DNA of 64,000 nucleotides from NCBI RefSeq assembly GCF_030269445.1, contig NZ_BSTJ01000002.1:496001-560000 (forward strand), given 5' to 3'. Source of the DNA: Actinoallomurus iriomotensis. Its GTDB lineage: Bacteria > Actinomycetota > Actinomycetes > Streptosporangiales > Streptosporangiaceae. The notes under the pieces are model-generated. The model worked only from the letters and a program-made list of their open reading frames with translations, was not told where the DNA came from and made no database searches. Of the stretch, positions 50,500 to 59,411 are shown piece after piece (position 1 is the stretch's first letter; every line of letters begins with the position of its first letter). The translations under genes were made by a program, and so were the position numbers.

Positions 50500-52977
50500 T
50501 CAGTTGTTCGGAACTGGGATCTTCCACACGCTGCGGCCGAACGTCGCCGCGTAGATCGTGCGGTGGTCTCCGGTGATCTTGATGTCGAACACCGGGGTGT
50601 CAGGCAGGCCGTTGCCGAGGCGCTTCCAGTTCTTCTTGTCGTTCTTGTCGTAGAAGATGCCGTAGTCGGTCGCCGCGTACAGCTGGTGGCTCACCTGGTC
50701 GTAGGTGAGCATCTCGACCGGCGCGTTCGGCAGTTTGCCGCTGATGTTGTGCCAGCTGTCGCCGCCGTTCGTGGTCTCCCACACGTTCGCCGCGGTGTCG
50801 CCTTCCCGGTAGCCGGAGTAGGCGACGTACACATGGCCGGCGTCGGCGGGGTCGACGACGATCGCGTTGACCCACCGGACCGGGAGTCCCTTGCCCGTGA
50901 ACTCGGTCCAGTGCGCGCCGAGGTCGGTCGTCCTCCACAGCCGGCCGGTGTCGGTGCCCACGTAGATCGTGTTTCCGTCCGCCTTGGCCGGCGCGATCGA
51001 GGTGATCGTGGCGTACTGGTTCGCGTAGAACGGTCCCTGGTCGTCCTCGTCCGGCGGCACCGGGCCGGTCAGGTAGTCACCGGGCGGGCTGATCTGGGTG
51101 AACGTCGCGCCGCGGTCGGTCGAGCGGTCCAGCACGTTGCCGCCGAAGTACAGCACCGACGGGTTGCTCGGGTCGAGCACGATCGGGGCGTCCGTCGTGA
51201 TGCGCGCGGAATGCCGCTGCCCGAACCGGAAACCGCGTGAGGTGCCGTCGCTGTCCTCGTGCCGCGTGCACACGCCGACTTGCGAGCACTCGTAGTAGAT
51301 GTCGTGGTCGCTCGGGTCGATCAGGACGTTGTGCCCGTCGCCGCCGCCGTAGGCGTTCCACTGCGACAGGTCCGACGCACCGGCGGTGTTGGTCCAGGTA
51401 CGGACGCTGCCGTTGTCCTGGAGGCCCGAGACGAGCCGGTTCGGGTCGTCCGCCGCCACCGCGAGGTGGTACGACTGGTTCCACGGCGCGTACGTCGCAT
51501 GGACCCAGGAGCCGCTCGCGCCGTTCCTGTCCGAACGATAGATCCCGCCGTCGTTGCCGAGGTAGATCCGGTCGGCCACCTTCGGGTCCCACTGCATCGC
51601 GTGCTGGTCCGAATGCACGCCGCCCGAGTCGGACCACGTGGCGCCGCCGTCCTTGGACTCACGCAGGCTGACGTCGGCGCTGAACAGGTGGTTCTCGTCC
51701 TTCGGATCCACCCACATGCGCCCGAACCACCACTGGTAGCCACCCGAGGAGCCGGGCCGGCCGCCGGGCGTGAAGGTGTCGCCGCCGTCATTGGAAACGT
51801 AGAAACCCTTGTCCGGACCGTACGGGCTGCCGCTGACCACGTACACGCGCTTGGGATCGTTCGGGGCGATCGCGACACCGATCCGGCCGAGACTCGCGTC
51901 GCTCTTCAGGCCGGTGCCGGTGGTGTCGGCCGGGTGCGTGCCGACGACGTTCTCCAGCCGCTTCCAGTGGTCGCCGCCGTCGTCGGAGCGGAACAGGCCG
52001 GAGCCGACCCCGCCGTACACCCGCGCGCCGTTGTTGCGCTTGTGGTCCCACAACACGGCGTAGACGCGGTCGCCGTTCGTCGGGTCGAGCGCCAGGTCGA
52101 TGCCGCCCGTGGTGTTGTTCGGCGTCTTGAGCACCAGGTTCCAGCTCTTGCCGTCGGGACCGAGCCGGTAGACGCCCCGCTGACCGGCCGTGCCGGACAG
52201 GTTGCCGGCGGCCGCGACGAAGACACGCTTCGGGTTCGCCGGATCGACGACGATCTTCCCGATCGCGCCGCTGTCGGTGAGACCCCACTGCTTCCAGTGC
52301 GCACCGCCGTCGGTCGACTTGTAGACGCCGTCGCCGAAGAACGTCAGGCCGCCGCCGGACGGGTTCGCCTCACCGGTGCCGGCCCACAGTGCGCCGTCGG
52401 AGCCGAGCGCGATGGCCCCCATCGTCTGCGTCTGGTCCACCGGCCAGGCCGGGGTGAAGGTCTTACCGGCGTCGATGCTCCTCCAGATGCCGCCGCCCGA
52501 CACCGCCACGTAGAACGTGTTCGGGTGGTTCGGGTCCACGACGAGGTCGGTGACCCGGCCGCCGACGTTGGTGGGTCCGACCTGCCCCCAGTTCCCGCCG
52601 CCGGGCTTCAGCGCCCTGGCCTGCGTCCGGGCGCGCTTGATCTGGTCCGGCTCGACGTCGTGGCCGGAGGTGAACTTCTGCGTGAGGTACTCGGCCGGAG
52701 CCGTCGGACCGCCGTCTTCCTCCTCTTCCTCCCCGCCCTCCTCTTCTCCTTCGTCTTTTCCGCCGTCGGCATCGCCGTGTACGCGTTCGGCGGCGGCTTC
52801 GCTCCGATCGCCGCCGCTCGCGTTGTTCGCTGCGGTGAGCCCGTGGACGAAGAGAGCAACGATCGCGAGGGAGAGCACGCTCGCGAGGATGAGTCTCGGA
52901 GTGGTCCAGCGTTGCCGCAGTTCAGGGGGCGAGTCTGGTGCGCCGTGTCCGGTCTCGCCTGGATGATCGTCCGTCAT
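50500..52977 (-). CDS. Membrane-tethered sialidase-like/VPS10-type beta-propeller protein
   Basis: 825 residues. One membrane helix (about residues 29-48, LILASVLSLAIVALFVHGL) is followed by a highly acidic tether (EEEGGEEEEEDGG, about 77-89). The rest is a string of BNR/Asp-box blades: GGGIWRSIDAGKTFTPAW, GVYKSTDGGAHWKQWG, GLFRSDDGGDHWKRLE, FYVSNDGGDTFTPGG, SLRESKDGGATWSDSGG, RLWRTTDLGAHWTEFTG and VWETTNGGDSWHNISG. Two propellers of the VPS10/xyloglucanase kind are likely. No catalytic pair of aspartates can be assigned with confidence, so it may bind rather than cleave glycans. The face is extracellular. Confidence 0.82.
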   Translation of the reverse strand: MTDDHPGETGHGAPDSPPELRQRWTTPRLILASVLSLAIVALFVHGLTAANNASGGDRSEAAAERVHGDADGGKDEGEEEGGEEEEEDGGPTAPAEYLTQKFTSGHDVEPDQIKRARTQARALKPGGGNWGQVGPTNVGGRVTDLVVDPNHPNTFYVAVSGGGIWRSIDAGKTFTPAWPVDQTQTMGAIALGSDGALWAGTGEANPSGGGLTFFGDGVYKSTDGGAHWKQWGLTDSGAIGKIVVDPANPKRVFVAAAGNLSGTAGQRGVYRLGPDGKSWNLVLKTPNNTTGGIDLALDPTNGDRVYAVLWDHKRNNGARVYGGVGSGLFRSDDGGDHWKRLENVVGTHPADTTGTGLKSDASLGRIGVAIAPNDPKRVYVVSGSPYGPDKGFYVSNDGGDTFTPGGRPGSSGGYQWWFGRMWVDPKDENHLFSADVSLRESKDGGATWSDSGGVHSDQHAMQWDPKVADRIYLGNDGGIYRSDRNGASGSWVHATYAPWNQSYHLAVAADDPNRLVSGLQDNGSVRTWTNTAGASDLSQWNAYGGGDGHNVLIDPSDHDIYYECSQVGVCTRHEDSDGTSRGFRFGQRHSARITTDAPIVLDPSNPSVLYFGGNVLDRSTDRGATFTQISPPGDYLTGPVPPDEDDQGPFYANQYATITSIAPAKADGNTIYVGTDTGRLWRTTDLGAHWTEFTGKGLPVRWVNAIVVDPADAGHVYVAYSGYREGDTAANVWETTNGGDSWHNISGKLPNAPVEMLTYDQVSHQLYAATDYGIFYDKNDKKNWKRLGNGLPDTPVFDIKITGDHRTIYAATFGRSVWKIPVPNN

Positions 52978-53276
52978 TGCGCCTCCTGGCCGTCGGCGTG
53001 GTTCCCGGCCAGACGGTAAAGATCAGACAGGCGCGCGTCATCAGGCACAGGGTGTCCGATATTGGACAAAACGCTGCCACGCCCGCTGTCGTCGCCACGG
53101 CCGCCATCGGCAGGCCCCCCGGCACCGGGATTCGTGATCTGCGACCGGGAACCGGTTTTTCACGCGTCACCCATCGCCACGTGAGTAACTGCGGTCCGCA
53201 CGTGGCGAGCCGCCCCGTAGAGTAAAAAACATTGGGGCCGATGCGTTTTGTGGTTTTCGGTTATCAGGGGGGCGCG
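52978..53276. promoter_or_regulatory. 299-nt divergent promoter region with two inverted repeats
   Basis: Contains a near-perfect 16-bp palindrome TGTCCGATATTGGACA at 53053-53068 (seven of eight pairs), about 75 nt before the beta-propeller gene. A 10-bp inverted repeat TCGCCACGTG/CACGTGGCGA with a 15-nt spacer lies at 53174-53208, before the kinase gene. TAGAGT at 53218-53223 fits a -10, but I see no good -35. Confidence 0.45.
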
Positions 53277-55157
53277 GTGATACCACTGCTACGGCCGGGC
53301 ACCGTCACCGGCCGTCGTATGTTGACTGTGAGCTGCGTGTTCTTGCTGGTCATCGTCGGCGTACTCGGAGTGCTATATACGACGATCGCCAATTTGAATG
53401 ACTCGACGAGCCGGGTGAGACATTCGAAGGCGCTGCTTATCTCGGCTGACCGCCTCGAACGACTGGCCGCCGACTTGGAAAGGGACAAGCGCGGCTTCAT
53501 CATGACCGGCGACAAGCGCTTCTCGCAGCCATGGAACACCGCTCGCGCCGCCTTCGCCGCCGAGTCCGCCGAGCTGCGGCGGCACGCCGAGGCGGCCGGT
53601 CCGGCCCAGCGCACGCGCGCCGCCGAGATCGTTCGAGCGAGCTCCTCCTACCTGGCCGCTCAACGAAACCCCTCGGCGACGAGCGTCGATCCCCGGGGCG
53701 ACGAAGGAGAGCGGGGTCTGGGTGACCTTCGGACGCGGTTCGATGGTTTCGCGGCCGCGCAGCGCGAAGCCATCGAGGTGGAGTCCGCGAACGCGGACGC
53801 CGCGGCGACCCGCACTGTGATCATCTCTCTGATCGGCGCGGCGATGTGCCTCCTCTCGGTCCCTCTCTTCGCCGGTCATCTGAGCCGGACGGTCGTACGT
53901 CCCGTCCGCCGCGTCTCCGCGATGGCCGCTGATCTTGCCCGGGGCGAGCTCACGGTGCGGGTACCCGAGACCTCGCCCGGTGAGATCGGTGTCCTCGAAC
54001 GCTCCTTCAACACGATCGCCGGCGTCCTCGAGGAGAGCTGCGCCACCGTCCAGAGAAACGCCGAGGAGCAGCGGGCGCTGAAGCGCATCGCCACCCTCGT
54101 CACGCGAAGTGCCCCGCCGGAGGCGATATTCAACGCGGCGGCGGCTGAGATGGGCCGCGTCCTGGGCCTGATGTACGGCGTGACAGAACGCTTCGAACCC
54201 GACAGCACTTTCACCGTCCTCGGCGCGTGGGGCGTGGCGGAGCCGGTGGTCCCCATCGGCTCACGGTGGCCCCTGGAGGGGGAGACCGTGGCGTCACAGA
54301 TCATGCGGACCGGCCGGCCTGCGCGGATCACCTACGGTGACGCCACCAGCGACATCGCCCGGTGGTGCCACGAACACGGCTTCAAGTCCGGAGTCGGCTG
54401 CCCGATCGTGGTGGACCGACGACTTTGGGGCATGGTGTTCGTCCTCAGCAAGTCCGACGATCCGATGCCCGAAGGCACTGAGAAGCGCATGGTGGAGTTC
54501 ACCGAGCTCATCGGCACCGCGATCGCCAGTGCCGAAAGCCGCGAACAGCTGCGGGCGTCCCGCGCACGCATGGTGACCGCCTCCGACGCGACGCGCCGCC
54601 GTATCGAACGCAATCTGCACGACAGCACGCAGCAGCACCTCATCTCACTCGGCCTGGAACTGTGCGCCATCCAGGAACTGGTGCCGGCCGGCCAGGCCAG
54701 GCAACGGCTGGCGGCGTCCTCCCGCCGGTTGACCGAGATCGTCGAGGACCTGCGGGAGATCTCCCGCGGCCTGCACCCGGCGATCCTGTCACGCAGCGGA
54801 CTCGAGACGGCGCTCAAGGCGCTCCGGCACCGCTCCAGCCTCCCGATCGAGCTGGACCTGAACCTCCCCGGCCGCCTGCCCGAGCCCGCCGAGGTGGCCG
54901 CCTACTACACGGTGTCCGAGGCGGTGACCAACGCGACCAAACACGCGAACGCGTCCGCCGTCCACGTCGCCATGCAGGTAAGGGACGGGACCGTACACCT
55001 GTGCGTCCGCGACGACGGCGTCGGCGGGGCCGACTTCGGCGAAGGCTCGGGTCTCATCGGTATCCGAGATCGCGTTGAGGCCCTGGGCGGGCGCATCGAC
55101 CTCACCAGCCCCGCCGGGAAGGGAACCTCTCTGCACGCGGAGATCCCCATCGACTGA
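53277..55157 (+). CDS. Orphan sensor histidine kinase (CHASE3-HAMP-GAF-HisKA_3-HATPase)
   Basis: 626 residues from GTG 53277 (GGGGGG upstream); ATG 53241 would add 12 residues. Helix 1 is about residues 16-36. A CHASE3-type sensor follows (DRLERLAADLERDKRGFIMTGD), then helix 2 (~190-208). HAMP is about 208-262 (RPVRRVSAMAADLARGELTVRV) and GAF is about 285-425. The NarL/DesK-type phosphoacceptor is His448 in RRRIERNLHDSTQQHL. The ATPase has N-box EAVTNATKHANAS and G-box GSGLIGIRDRVEALGG. Kinases of this class signal to LuxR-type response regulators, but none is adjacent. Its ligand is unknown. Confidence 0.9.
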   Translation: MIPLLRPGTVTGRRMLTVSCVFLLVIVGVLGVLYTTIANLNDSTSRVRHSKALLISADRLERLAADLERDKRGFIMTGDKRFSQPWNTARAAFAAESAELRRHAEAAGPAQRTRAAEIVRASSSYLAAQRNPSATSVDPRGDEGERGLGDLRTRFDGFAAAQREAIEVESANADAAATRTVIISLIGAAMCLLSVPLFAGHLSRTVVRPVRRVSAMAADLARGELTVRVPETSPGEIGVLERSFNTIAGVLEESCATVQRNAEEQRALKRIATLVTRSAPPEAIFNAAAAEMGRVLGLMYGVTERFEPDSTFTVLGAWGVAEPVVPIGSRWPLEGETVASQIMRTGRPARITYGDATSDIARWCHEHGFKSGVGCPIVVDRRLWGMVFVLSKSDDPMPEGTEKRMVEFTELIGTAIASAESREQLRASRARMVTASDATRRRIERNLHDSTQQHLISLGLELCAIQELVPAGQARQRLAASSRRLTEIVEDLREISRGLHPAILSRSGLETALKALRHRSSLPIELDLNLPGRLPEPAEVAAYYTVSEAVTNATKHANASAVHVAMQVRDGTVHLCVRDDGVGGADFGEGSGLIGIRDRVEALGGRIDLTSPAGKGTSLHAEIPID

Positions 55158-55164
55158 CCGCTTC

Positions 55165-56112
55165 TCAGCGCTGCGTGGTTCCGGCCTCCAGGTCGAGCAG
55201 TGACAGCTCGGCGCGGGTCGGCAGGCCCTCCCAGTCACCGGTGGAGGCCACGGCGAACGCTCCGCAGGTGGCCGCCCGCTCGAGCCGGTCGGGCACGGAA
55301 AGGTTCTCGAGCGTCGCGGACAGCAGCCCCGCGACGAACGCGTCACCGGCGCCGATCGTGTCGGCCACCCGCACCCTGTGGGCCGGGCGGTCGACCCGGC
55401 CGTCGGCGCCGTACAGTGACGCGCCACGCGCTCCCCGCTTGATGACGACCTCGGCGACGCCGGCGGCGAGCAGCGCGGCGACCCGGTCCTCCTCGTTACG
55501 AGCGTCCGCCGGCGCCGCCAGATGCAGCTCGTCCTCGGAGGCGACCAGCAGACGCGCGTGGGGCGCCAACCGGCGCAGGCACTCCCCCGCCGCGCTCTCC
55601 GTCCACAGCCGGCGCCGGAAGTTCACATCGAGACTGATCGGTATGCCGGTGCGGCGCGCCTGCGCGACCGCGGCGTCGACGGCTCCCCGTGCTCGGTCGC
55701 CGAGCGCCGGGGTGATGCCGGTCAGGTGCACCCATGACGGCGGTGGGCGGAAGCCGGCCGTGACGTCCTCGGCGGACACGGTGGAGCCGGCGGATCCGGA
55801 ACGGTGATAGATGACGCCGCTGAGGTCGCTGATTCGACGTTCGACGACCATGACCCCCGTCTGGCGGTCCGCGTCGACTCGAACCGCCTCCAGCGTGACG
55901 CCCTCGGCGCGCAGCGTCCGGAGTACCAGCGCGCCGAGCTCGTCGGCGCCGACGACGCCCACCCAGCTGACGCGGTGGCCGAGCCGGGCGAGGCCGATGG
56001 CCACGTTGCTCTCCGCGCCCGCGACCGACAGCGACATCGCTCCGCCGAGCCGCAGTGGCGCGACCGCCCGCATCGAGGCCATGGTCTCGCCGACGGTGAG
56101 AACGTCGGTCAC
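55165..56112 (-). CDS. 2-keto-3-deoxygalactonate-type kinase (PfkB family), copy 2
   Basis: 315 residues, GTG 56112 overlapping the aldolase stop. TVGETMASMRAVAPLRLGGAM, SLSVAGAESNVAIGLARLG and the catalytic DTIGAGDAFVAGLLS loop are nearly the same as in the kinase at 34628-35575. Context (galactonate dehydratase plus KDPGal-type aldolase) points to phosphorylation of 2-keto-3-deoxygalactonate. This replaces the unrelated DgoK kinase of enterobacteria with a ribokinase-fold enzyme. Last gene of the operon. Confidence 0.88.
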   Translation of the reverse strand: MTDVLTVGETMASMRAVAPLRLGGAMSLSVAGAESNVAIGLARLGHRVSWVGVVGADELGALVLRTLRAEGVTLEAVRVDADRQTGVMVVERRISDLSGVIYHRSGSAGSTVSAEDVTAGFRPPPSWVHLTGITPALGDRARGAVDAAVAQARRTGIPISLDVNFRRRLWTESAAGECLRRLAPHARLLVASEDELHLAAPADARNEEDRVAALLAAGVAEVVIKRGARGASLYGADGRVDRPAHRVRVADTIGAGDAFVAGLLSATLENLSVPDRLERAATCGAFAVASTGDWEGLPTRAELSLLDLEAGTTQR

Positions 56113-56747
56113 GGCCGGCGCGCCTCGTCGACGGCGGCGCGGAAGGCCGACGCCCGAGCGGCGAGCGCGGTCAGATCTCCGCCGCGTGGTGCGTCGCCGA
56201 GCAGAGGCGACGCGGCGCCCACGGCGATCGCTCCGCAGGCCAGGTACTCCCGAGCGGCGTCCAGATCGACGCCACCGACCGGTACGACGTCGGTGTGCGG
56301 CAGCGGGTCGCGCAGCGCGCGCAGGTACGACGGGCCGAACGCCGACGCGGGGAACAACTTGACGATGTGGCCGGCCTGGTCCGCCGCGATCACCTCGGTC
56401 GGGGTGAGGCATCCCGCGAGGACCGGCATGCCGAGCCGGGCGGCCTCGTCGACGCCGGGGCCGGAGCCGGGCGTGACGACGAACGTGGCGCCGGCGTCCT
56501 GGACGCGGCGGGCGTCGGCCGCGGTGAGCACGGTGCCGGCGCCGAGGGTGATCCCGAGGTCGGCGGCCGCCAGCCGCGTGATGATCTTCGCAGCGTCGGT
56601 GCTGGTGAGGGATACCTCGACCAGCCGGATGCCGGCATCGGCGAGCACCTCGACCGAGGCGACACACGCATCGGGGTCGGTGCCGCGGACGATCGCCAGC
56701 AGCCCATCGCTCCGGAGCAGGGATCTGAGGTCGTCAGTGGCTACCAT
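56109..56747 (-). CDS. 2-keto-3-deoxy-6-phosphogalactonate-type aldolase, copy 2
   Basis: 212 residues from ATG 56747. LLAIVRGTDPDA, general-base Glu44 in RLVEVSLTS, LGAGTVLTAADARRVQDAGA, Schiff-base Lys130 in HIVKLFPAS and PVGGVDLDAAREYL are present. The start lies inside the end of the dehydratase gene (7-nt overlap), so translation is coupled. It yields pyruvate and glyceraldehyde 3-phosphate. Confidence 0.9.
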   Translation of the reverse strand: MVATDDLRSLLRSDGLLAIVRGTDPDACVASVEVLADAGIRLVEVSLTSTDAAKIITRLAAADLGITLGAGTVLTAADARRVQDAGATFVVTPGSGPGVDEAARLGMPVLAGCLTPTEVIAADQAGHIVKLFPASAFGPSYLRALRDPLPHTDVVPVGGVDLDAAREYLACGAIAVGAASPLLGDAPRGGDLTALAARASAFRAAVDEARRP

Positions 56748-57886
56748 GCGGTGAATGCTCCATTCTCGTCGCGCCAGATCGGGTTGCGCCAGGCGTGGCC
56801 GGTCTTGTCGGCACGCCGGACGCCGGCCTCGTCGATCTCGACGCCGAGGCCGGGACCGGTGGGCAGCGACGCGTAACCGCCGGTGAAGTCGAACGGGCGG
56901 CGGTCGGTGACGTAGTCGAGCAGGTCGGCGCCCTGGTTGTAGTGGATGCCGGCGCTCTGCTCCTGGATCAGGAAGTTCGGCGTCGTGAACGCCACCTGCA
57001 GGCTCGCGGCCAACGCGATCGGCCCGAGCGGGCAGTGGGGGGCGAGCAGCACGTCGAACGTCTCGGCCAGTGCCGCGATCCGGCGGACCTCGGTGATACC
57101 GCCGGCATGCGACAGGTCCGGCTGCGCCACCGCGATACCCGCCTGCAGCGACCCCAGGAACTCCGACCGCGAGTAGAGCCGTTCCCCGCAGGCGATGGGC
57201 ACGCTGCTGCACGCGACGACCTCGGCGAGCCGCCCTCCGTGCTCGGGTAGCACGGGCTCCTCGGCGAACAGCGGATGCAGGGGCGCGAGCGCGACGAGCA
57301 GGCGCTTGGCGTCGGCGACGCTCACGCGGCCGTGGAAGTCCAGGGCCATGTCGCGCTCCGGCCCGAGTACCTCGCGGACCGTCTCCGCGCGCTCGATCAC
57401 CGCCCGGGTGTCGGCCGGCGAGGCCGCGGACGGGAACGGGCCGGAGGCGTTCATCTTGACCGCGGTGAAACCGTGCTCGATCTGTTCCTGGACCGCGTCG
57501 CGAAGCTCCGCGGGCTCGTCGCCGCCGACCCAGGAGTACATCCGGACCCGGTCGCGGACCTGGCCGCCGAGCAGGGCGTGCACCGGCAGGCCGAGCGACT
57601 TTCCGGCGATGTCCCACAGGGCCTGGTCCAGCCCGGCCACCGCGCTGGAGATCTCCGGGCCGCCGCGGTAGAAGCCGCCCTTGGTCATCACCTGCCAGTG
57701 GTCCTGGATGCGCATGGGATCGCGGCCGACCAGGTACTCCGCGAACAGTTCCACCGCGGTGCGGACGACCTCCGCGCGCCCTTCGACGACGGGCTCGCCC
57801 CAGCCGACGACGCCGTCGTCGGTCTCGACGCGGCAGAACAGCCACCGCGGCGGGACGAGGAAGGTCTCGATCCGTTCAATCCTCAC
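56741..57886 (-). CDS. dgoD: D-galactonate dehydratase
   Basis: 381 residues, the length of E. coli DgoD. The match to DgoD as I recall it runs end to end: PPRWLFCRVETDDGVVGWGE, GRDPMRIQDHWQVM, GGFYRGGPEISSAVAGLDQAL, MYSWVGGDEPAE, LDFHGRVSVADAK, PLFAEEPVLPEH, GERLYSR, QPDLSHAGGITE, LAPHCPLGPIALAA, GIHYNQGADLLDYV and a final WRNPIWR. The enzyme (mandelate-racemase subgroup, Mg2+) dehydrates D-galactonate to 2-keto-3-deoxygalactonate. Kinase and aldolase genes follow directly. Confidence 0.93.
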   Translation of the reverse strand: MRIERIETFLVPPRWLFCRVETDDGVVGWGEPVVEGRAEVVRTAVELFAEYLVGRDPMRIQDHWQVMTKGGFYRGGPEISSAVAGLDQALWDIAGKSLGLPVHALLGGQVRDRVRMYSWVGGDEPAELRDAVQEQIEHGFTAVKMNASGPFPSAASPADTRAVIERAETVREVLGPERDMALDFHGRVSVADAKRLLVALAPLHPLFAEEPVLPEHGGRLAEVVACSSVPIACGERLYSRSEFLGSLQAGIAVAQPDLSHAGGITEVRRIAALAETFDVLLAPHCPLGPIALAASLQVAFTTPNFLIQEQSAGIHYNQGADLLDYVTDRRPFDFTGGYASLPTGPGLGVEIDEAGVRRADKTGHAWRNPIWRDENGAFTAW

Positions 57887-58659
57887 GCGGTTCCCTCCCC
57901 GTGCTGTCGCGACGCCGCAGCCCGCTGCGAGTCGGCCTGCGCCTTGTTCAGCAGGTCTCGTACGGCCCGCTCGGCCGCGGCGGGACTACCGTCGCGGACC
58001 GCGCTCAGCACCGCCGCGTGGCTGGGGATCGCGTCGTCGATGTGGCCGGCCGCGTGCACGATCTGGTCACGTCGTGCGAGGCCGACCTCCAGCACGATCT
58101 CCATCTGTTCCAGCAGTTCGTTGTGCGTCGCCACCAGCAGCGCGCGGTGGAACGCCAGGTCCGCGGAGACCGCCGGCTCGGGGCCGTCGGCCGCCACCAT
58201 CGCGTTCAGCGCGCGTTCCAGCCGTTCGAGGTCGGCGTCGGTGCGGCGTTCGGCGGCGAGCCGCGCCGCCGCCGGCTCGATGATCTCCCGTACCTCGTCG
58301 AGCTGCGCCAGGAACCGGTGGTCGACACCGTCGGCGAACCGCCACCGGATGACGTCCGCGTCCAGCAGGTGCCAGTTGGCGCGTGGCTGGACGAACGTGC
58401 CCCGCTTCTGCCTCGCGTCCACCAGGCCCTTCGCGCCCAGCACCTTCAACGCCTCTCGCACCGCCGTCAGGCTGATGTCGAGCTCCTCCTCCAGCGCGTT
58501 GACGTTGATGGTGGCGCCTTCGGGCAGCTCGCCGCTCACGATGCGATGGCCGATGATCTCGACGACCTCGCCGTGCAGTCCGCGACGGCGCCTCGAGGCG
58601 CGGGTCGGTGATCCGCCGTCCGGCTCGGATGCCGGCTCGACTCGGGCGCTCTCACTCAT
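57883..58659 (-). CDS. GntR/FadR-family regulator of the galactose operon
   Basis: 258 residues from ATG 58659. The winged helix covers about residues 28-95 (LHGEVVEIIGHRIVSGELPEG ... ISLTAVREALKVLGAKGLVDARQKRGTFV). The all-helical FCD effector domain covers about 110-240 and has metal-ligand histidines in LAFHRALLVATHN, IPSHAAV and the preceding aspartate. This is the DgoR type of galactonate-responsive repressor. It is embedded in the operon it should control, overlapping both neighbours by 4 nt. Confidence 0.9.
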   Translation of the reverse strand: MSESARVEPASEPDGGSPTRASRRRRGLHGEVVEIIGHRIVSGELPEGATINVNALEEELDISLTAVREALKVLGAKGLVDARQKRGTFVQPRANWHLLDADVIRWRFADGVDHRFLAQLDEVREIIEPAAARLAAERRTDADLERLERALNAMVAADGPEPAVSADLAFHRALLVATHNELLEQMEIVLEVGLARRDQIVHAAGHIDDAIPSHAAVLSAVRDGSPAAAERAVRDLLNKAQADSQRAAASRQHGEGTA

Positions 58660-59411
58660 GCGGAGTCCTTCACGACACTCCACCCGCCGTCGACGGTCAG
58701 GGTGGCACCGGTAACGAAAGACGCTCGGGGGGACGCCAGGAACGCGATCGCCTCGGCGATCTCCTCCGGCTGCCCGAACCGGCGCAGCACGGTGGCCTCG
58801 ATGCTCGCCTGGCGGTCCGGTTCGGAGACCCGGTCCCACGCTCGGGTCAGGATCGGACCGGGCACGACGCAGTTGACCCGCACATCGGGTCCGTACTCGA
58901 CCGCGAGCTGCCGGGTGAGCGCGGTGAGTCCGCCCTTGGCCGCCGCGTAGGCGGGATGCCCGGGCAGGCCGACGACGGCGTGCACCGACGAGATCACGAC
59001 GACGTTGCCGCGCCTCTCCCGCAGGTACGGCAGGCAGGCCCGGACTCCGAGGAACGTTCCGGTCAGGTTCACGGCGAGCTGCCGGTCCCACGACGCCAGG
59101 CTCAGCCGGTCGGCGGGCGCCACTTCGACGGTGCCCGCGTTGCTGACCAGGACGTCGAGACCACCGAAGCTGCCGACCGCGAGGTCGACGACCCGCTGCC
59201 AGTCGTTCTCCGAGGCGGCGTCGGCGGAGATGTACGAGGCGGTGCCGCCGTCGGCGGCGATCGCGGCGACGACCTGTTCACCGCGCGGATCGACGTCGCA
59301 CACCAGCACGGCCGCGCCCTGCGCGGCGACGTGCCGGGCGGCCGCCGCTCCGATACCGGCGGCCGCGCCGGTGACGACGACGACGCGTCGGTCGAAATCC
59401 GAGGCTGTCAC
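58656..59411 (-). CDS. SDR-family sugar dehydrogenase (probable galactose 1-dehydrogenase)
   Basis: 251 residues. VVVVTGAAAGIGAAAARHVAAQG, acidic CDVDPRGE, VSNAGTVEVAP, ISSVHAVVG and catalytic YAAAKGGLTALTRQLA give a classical NAD-type SDR. Given the downstream galactonate dehydratase, oxidation of galactose to galactonolactone is the missing first step and suits this gene. The zinc dehydrogenase upstream is the other candidate. No lactonase is seen in the window. Confidence 0.85.
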   Translation of the reverse strand: MTASDFDRRVVVVTGAAAGIGAAAARHVAAQGAAVLVCDVDPRGEQVVAAIAADGGTASYISADAASENDWQRVVDLAVGSFGGLDVLVSNAGTVEVAPADRLSLASWDRQLAVNLTGTFLGVRACLPYLRERRGNVVVISSVHAVVGLPGHPAYAAAKGGLTALTRQLAVEYGPDVRVNCVVPGPILTRAWDRVSEPDRQASIEATVLRRFGQPEEIAEAIAFLASPRASFVTGATLTVDGGWSVVKDSA

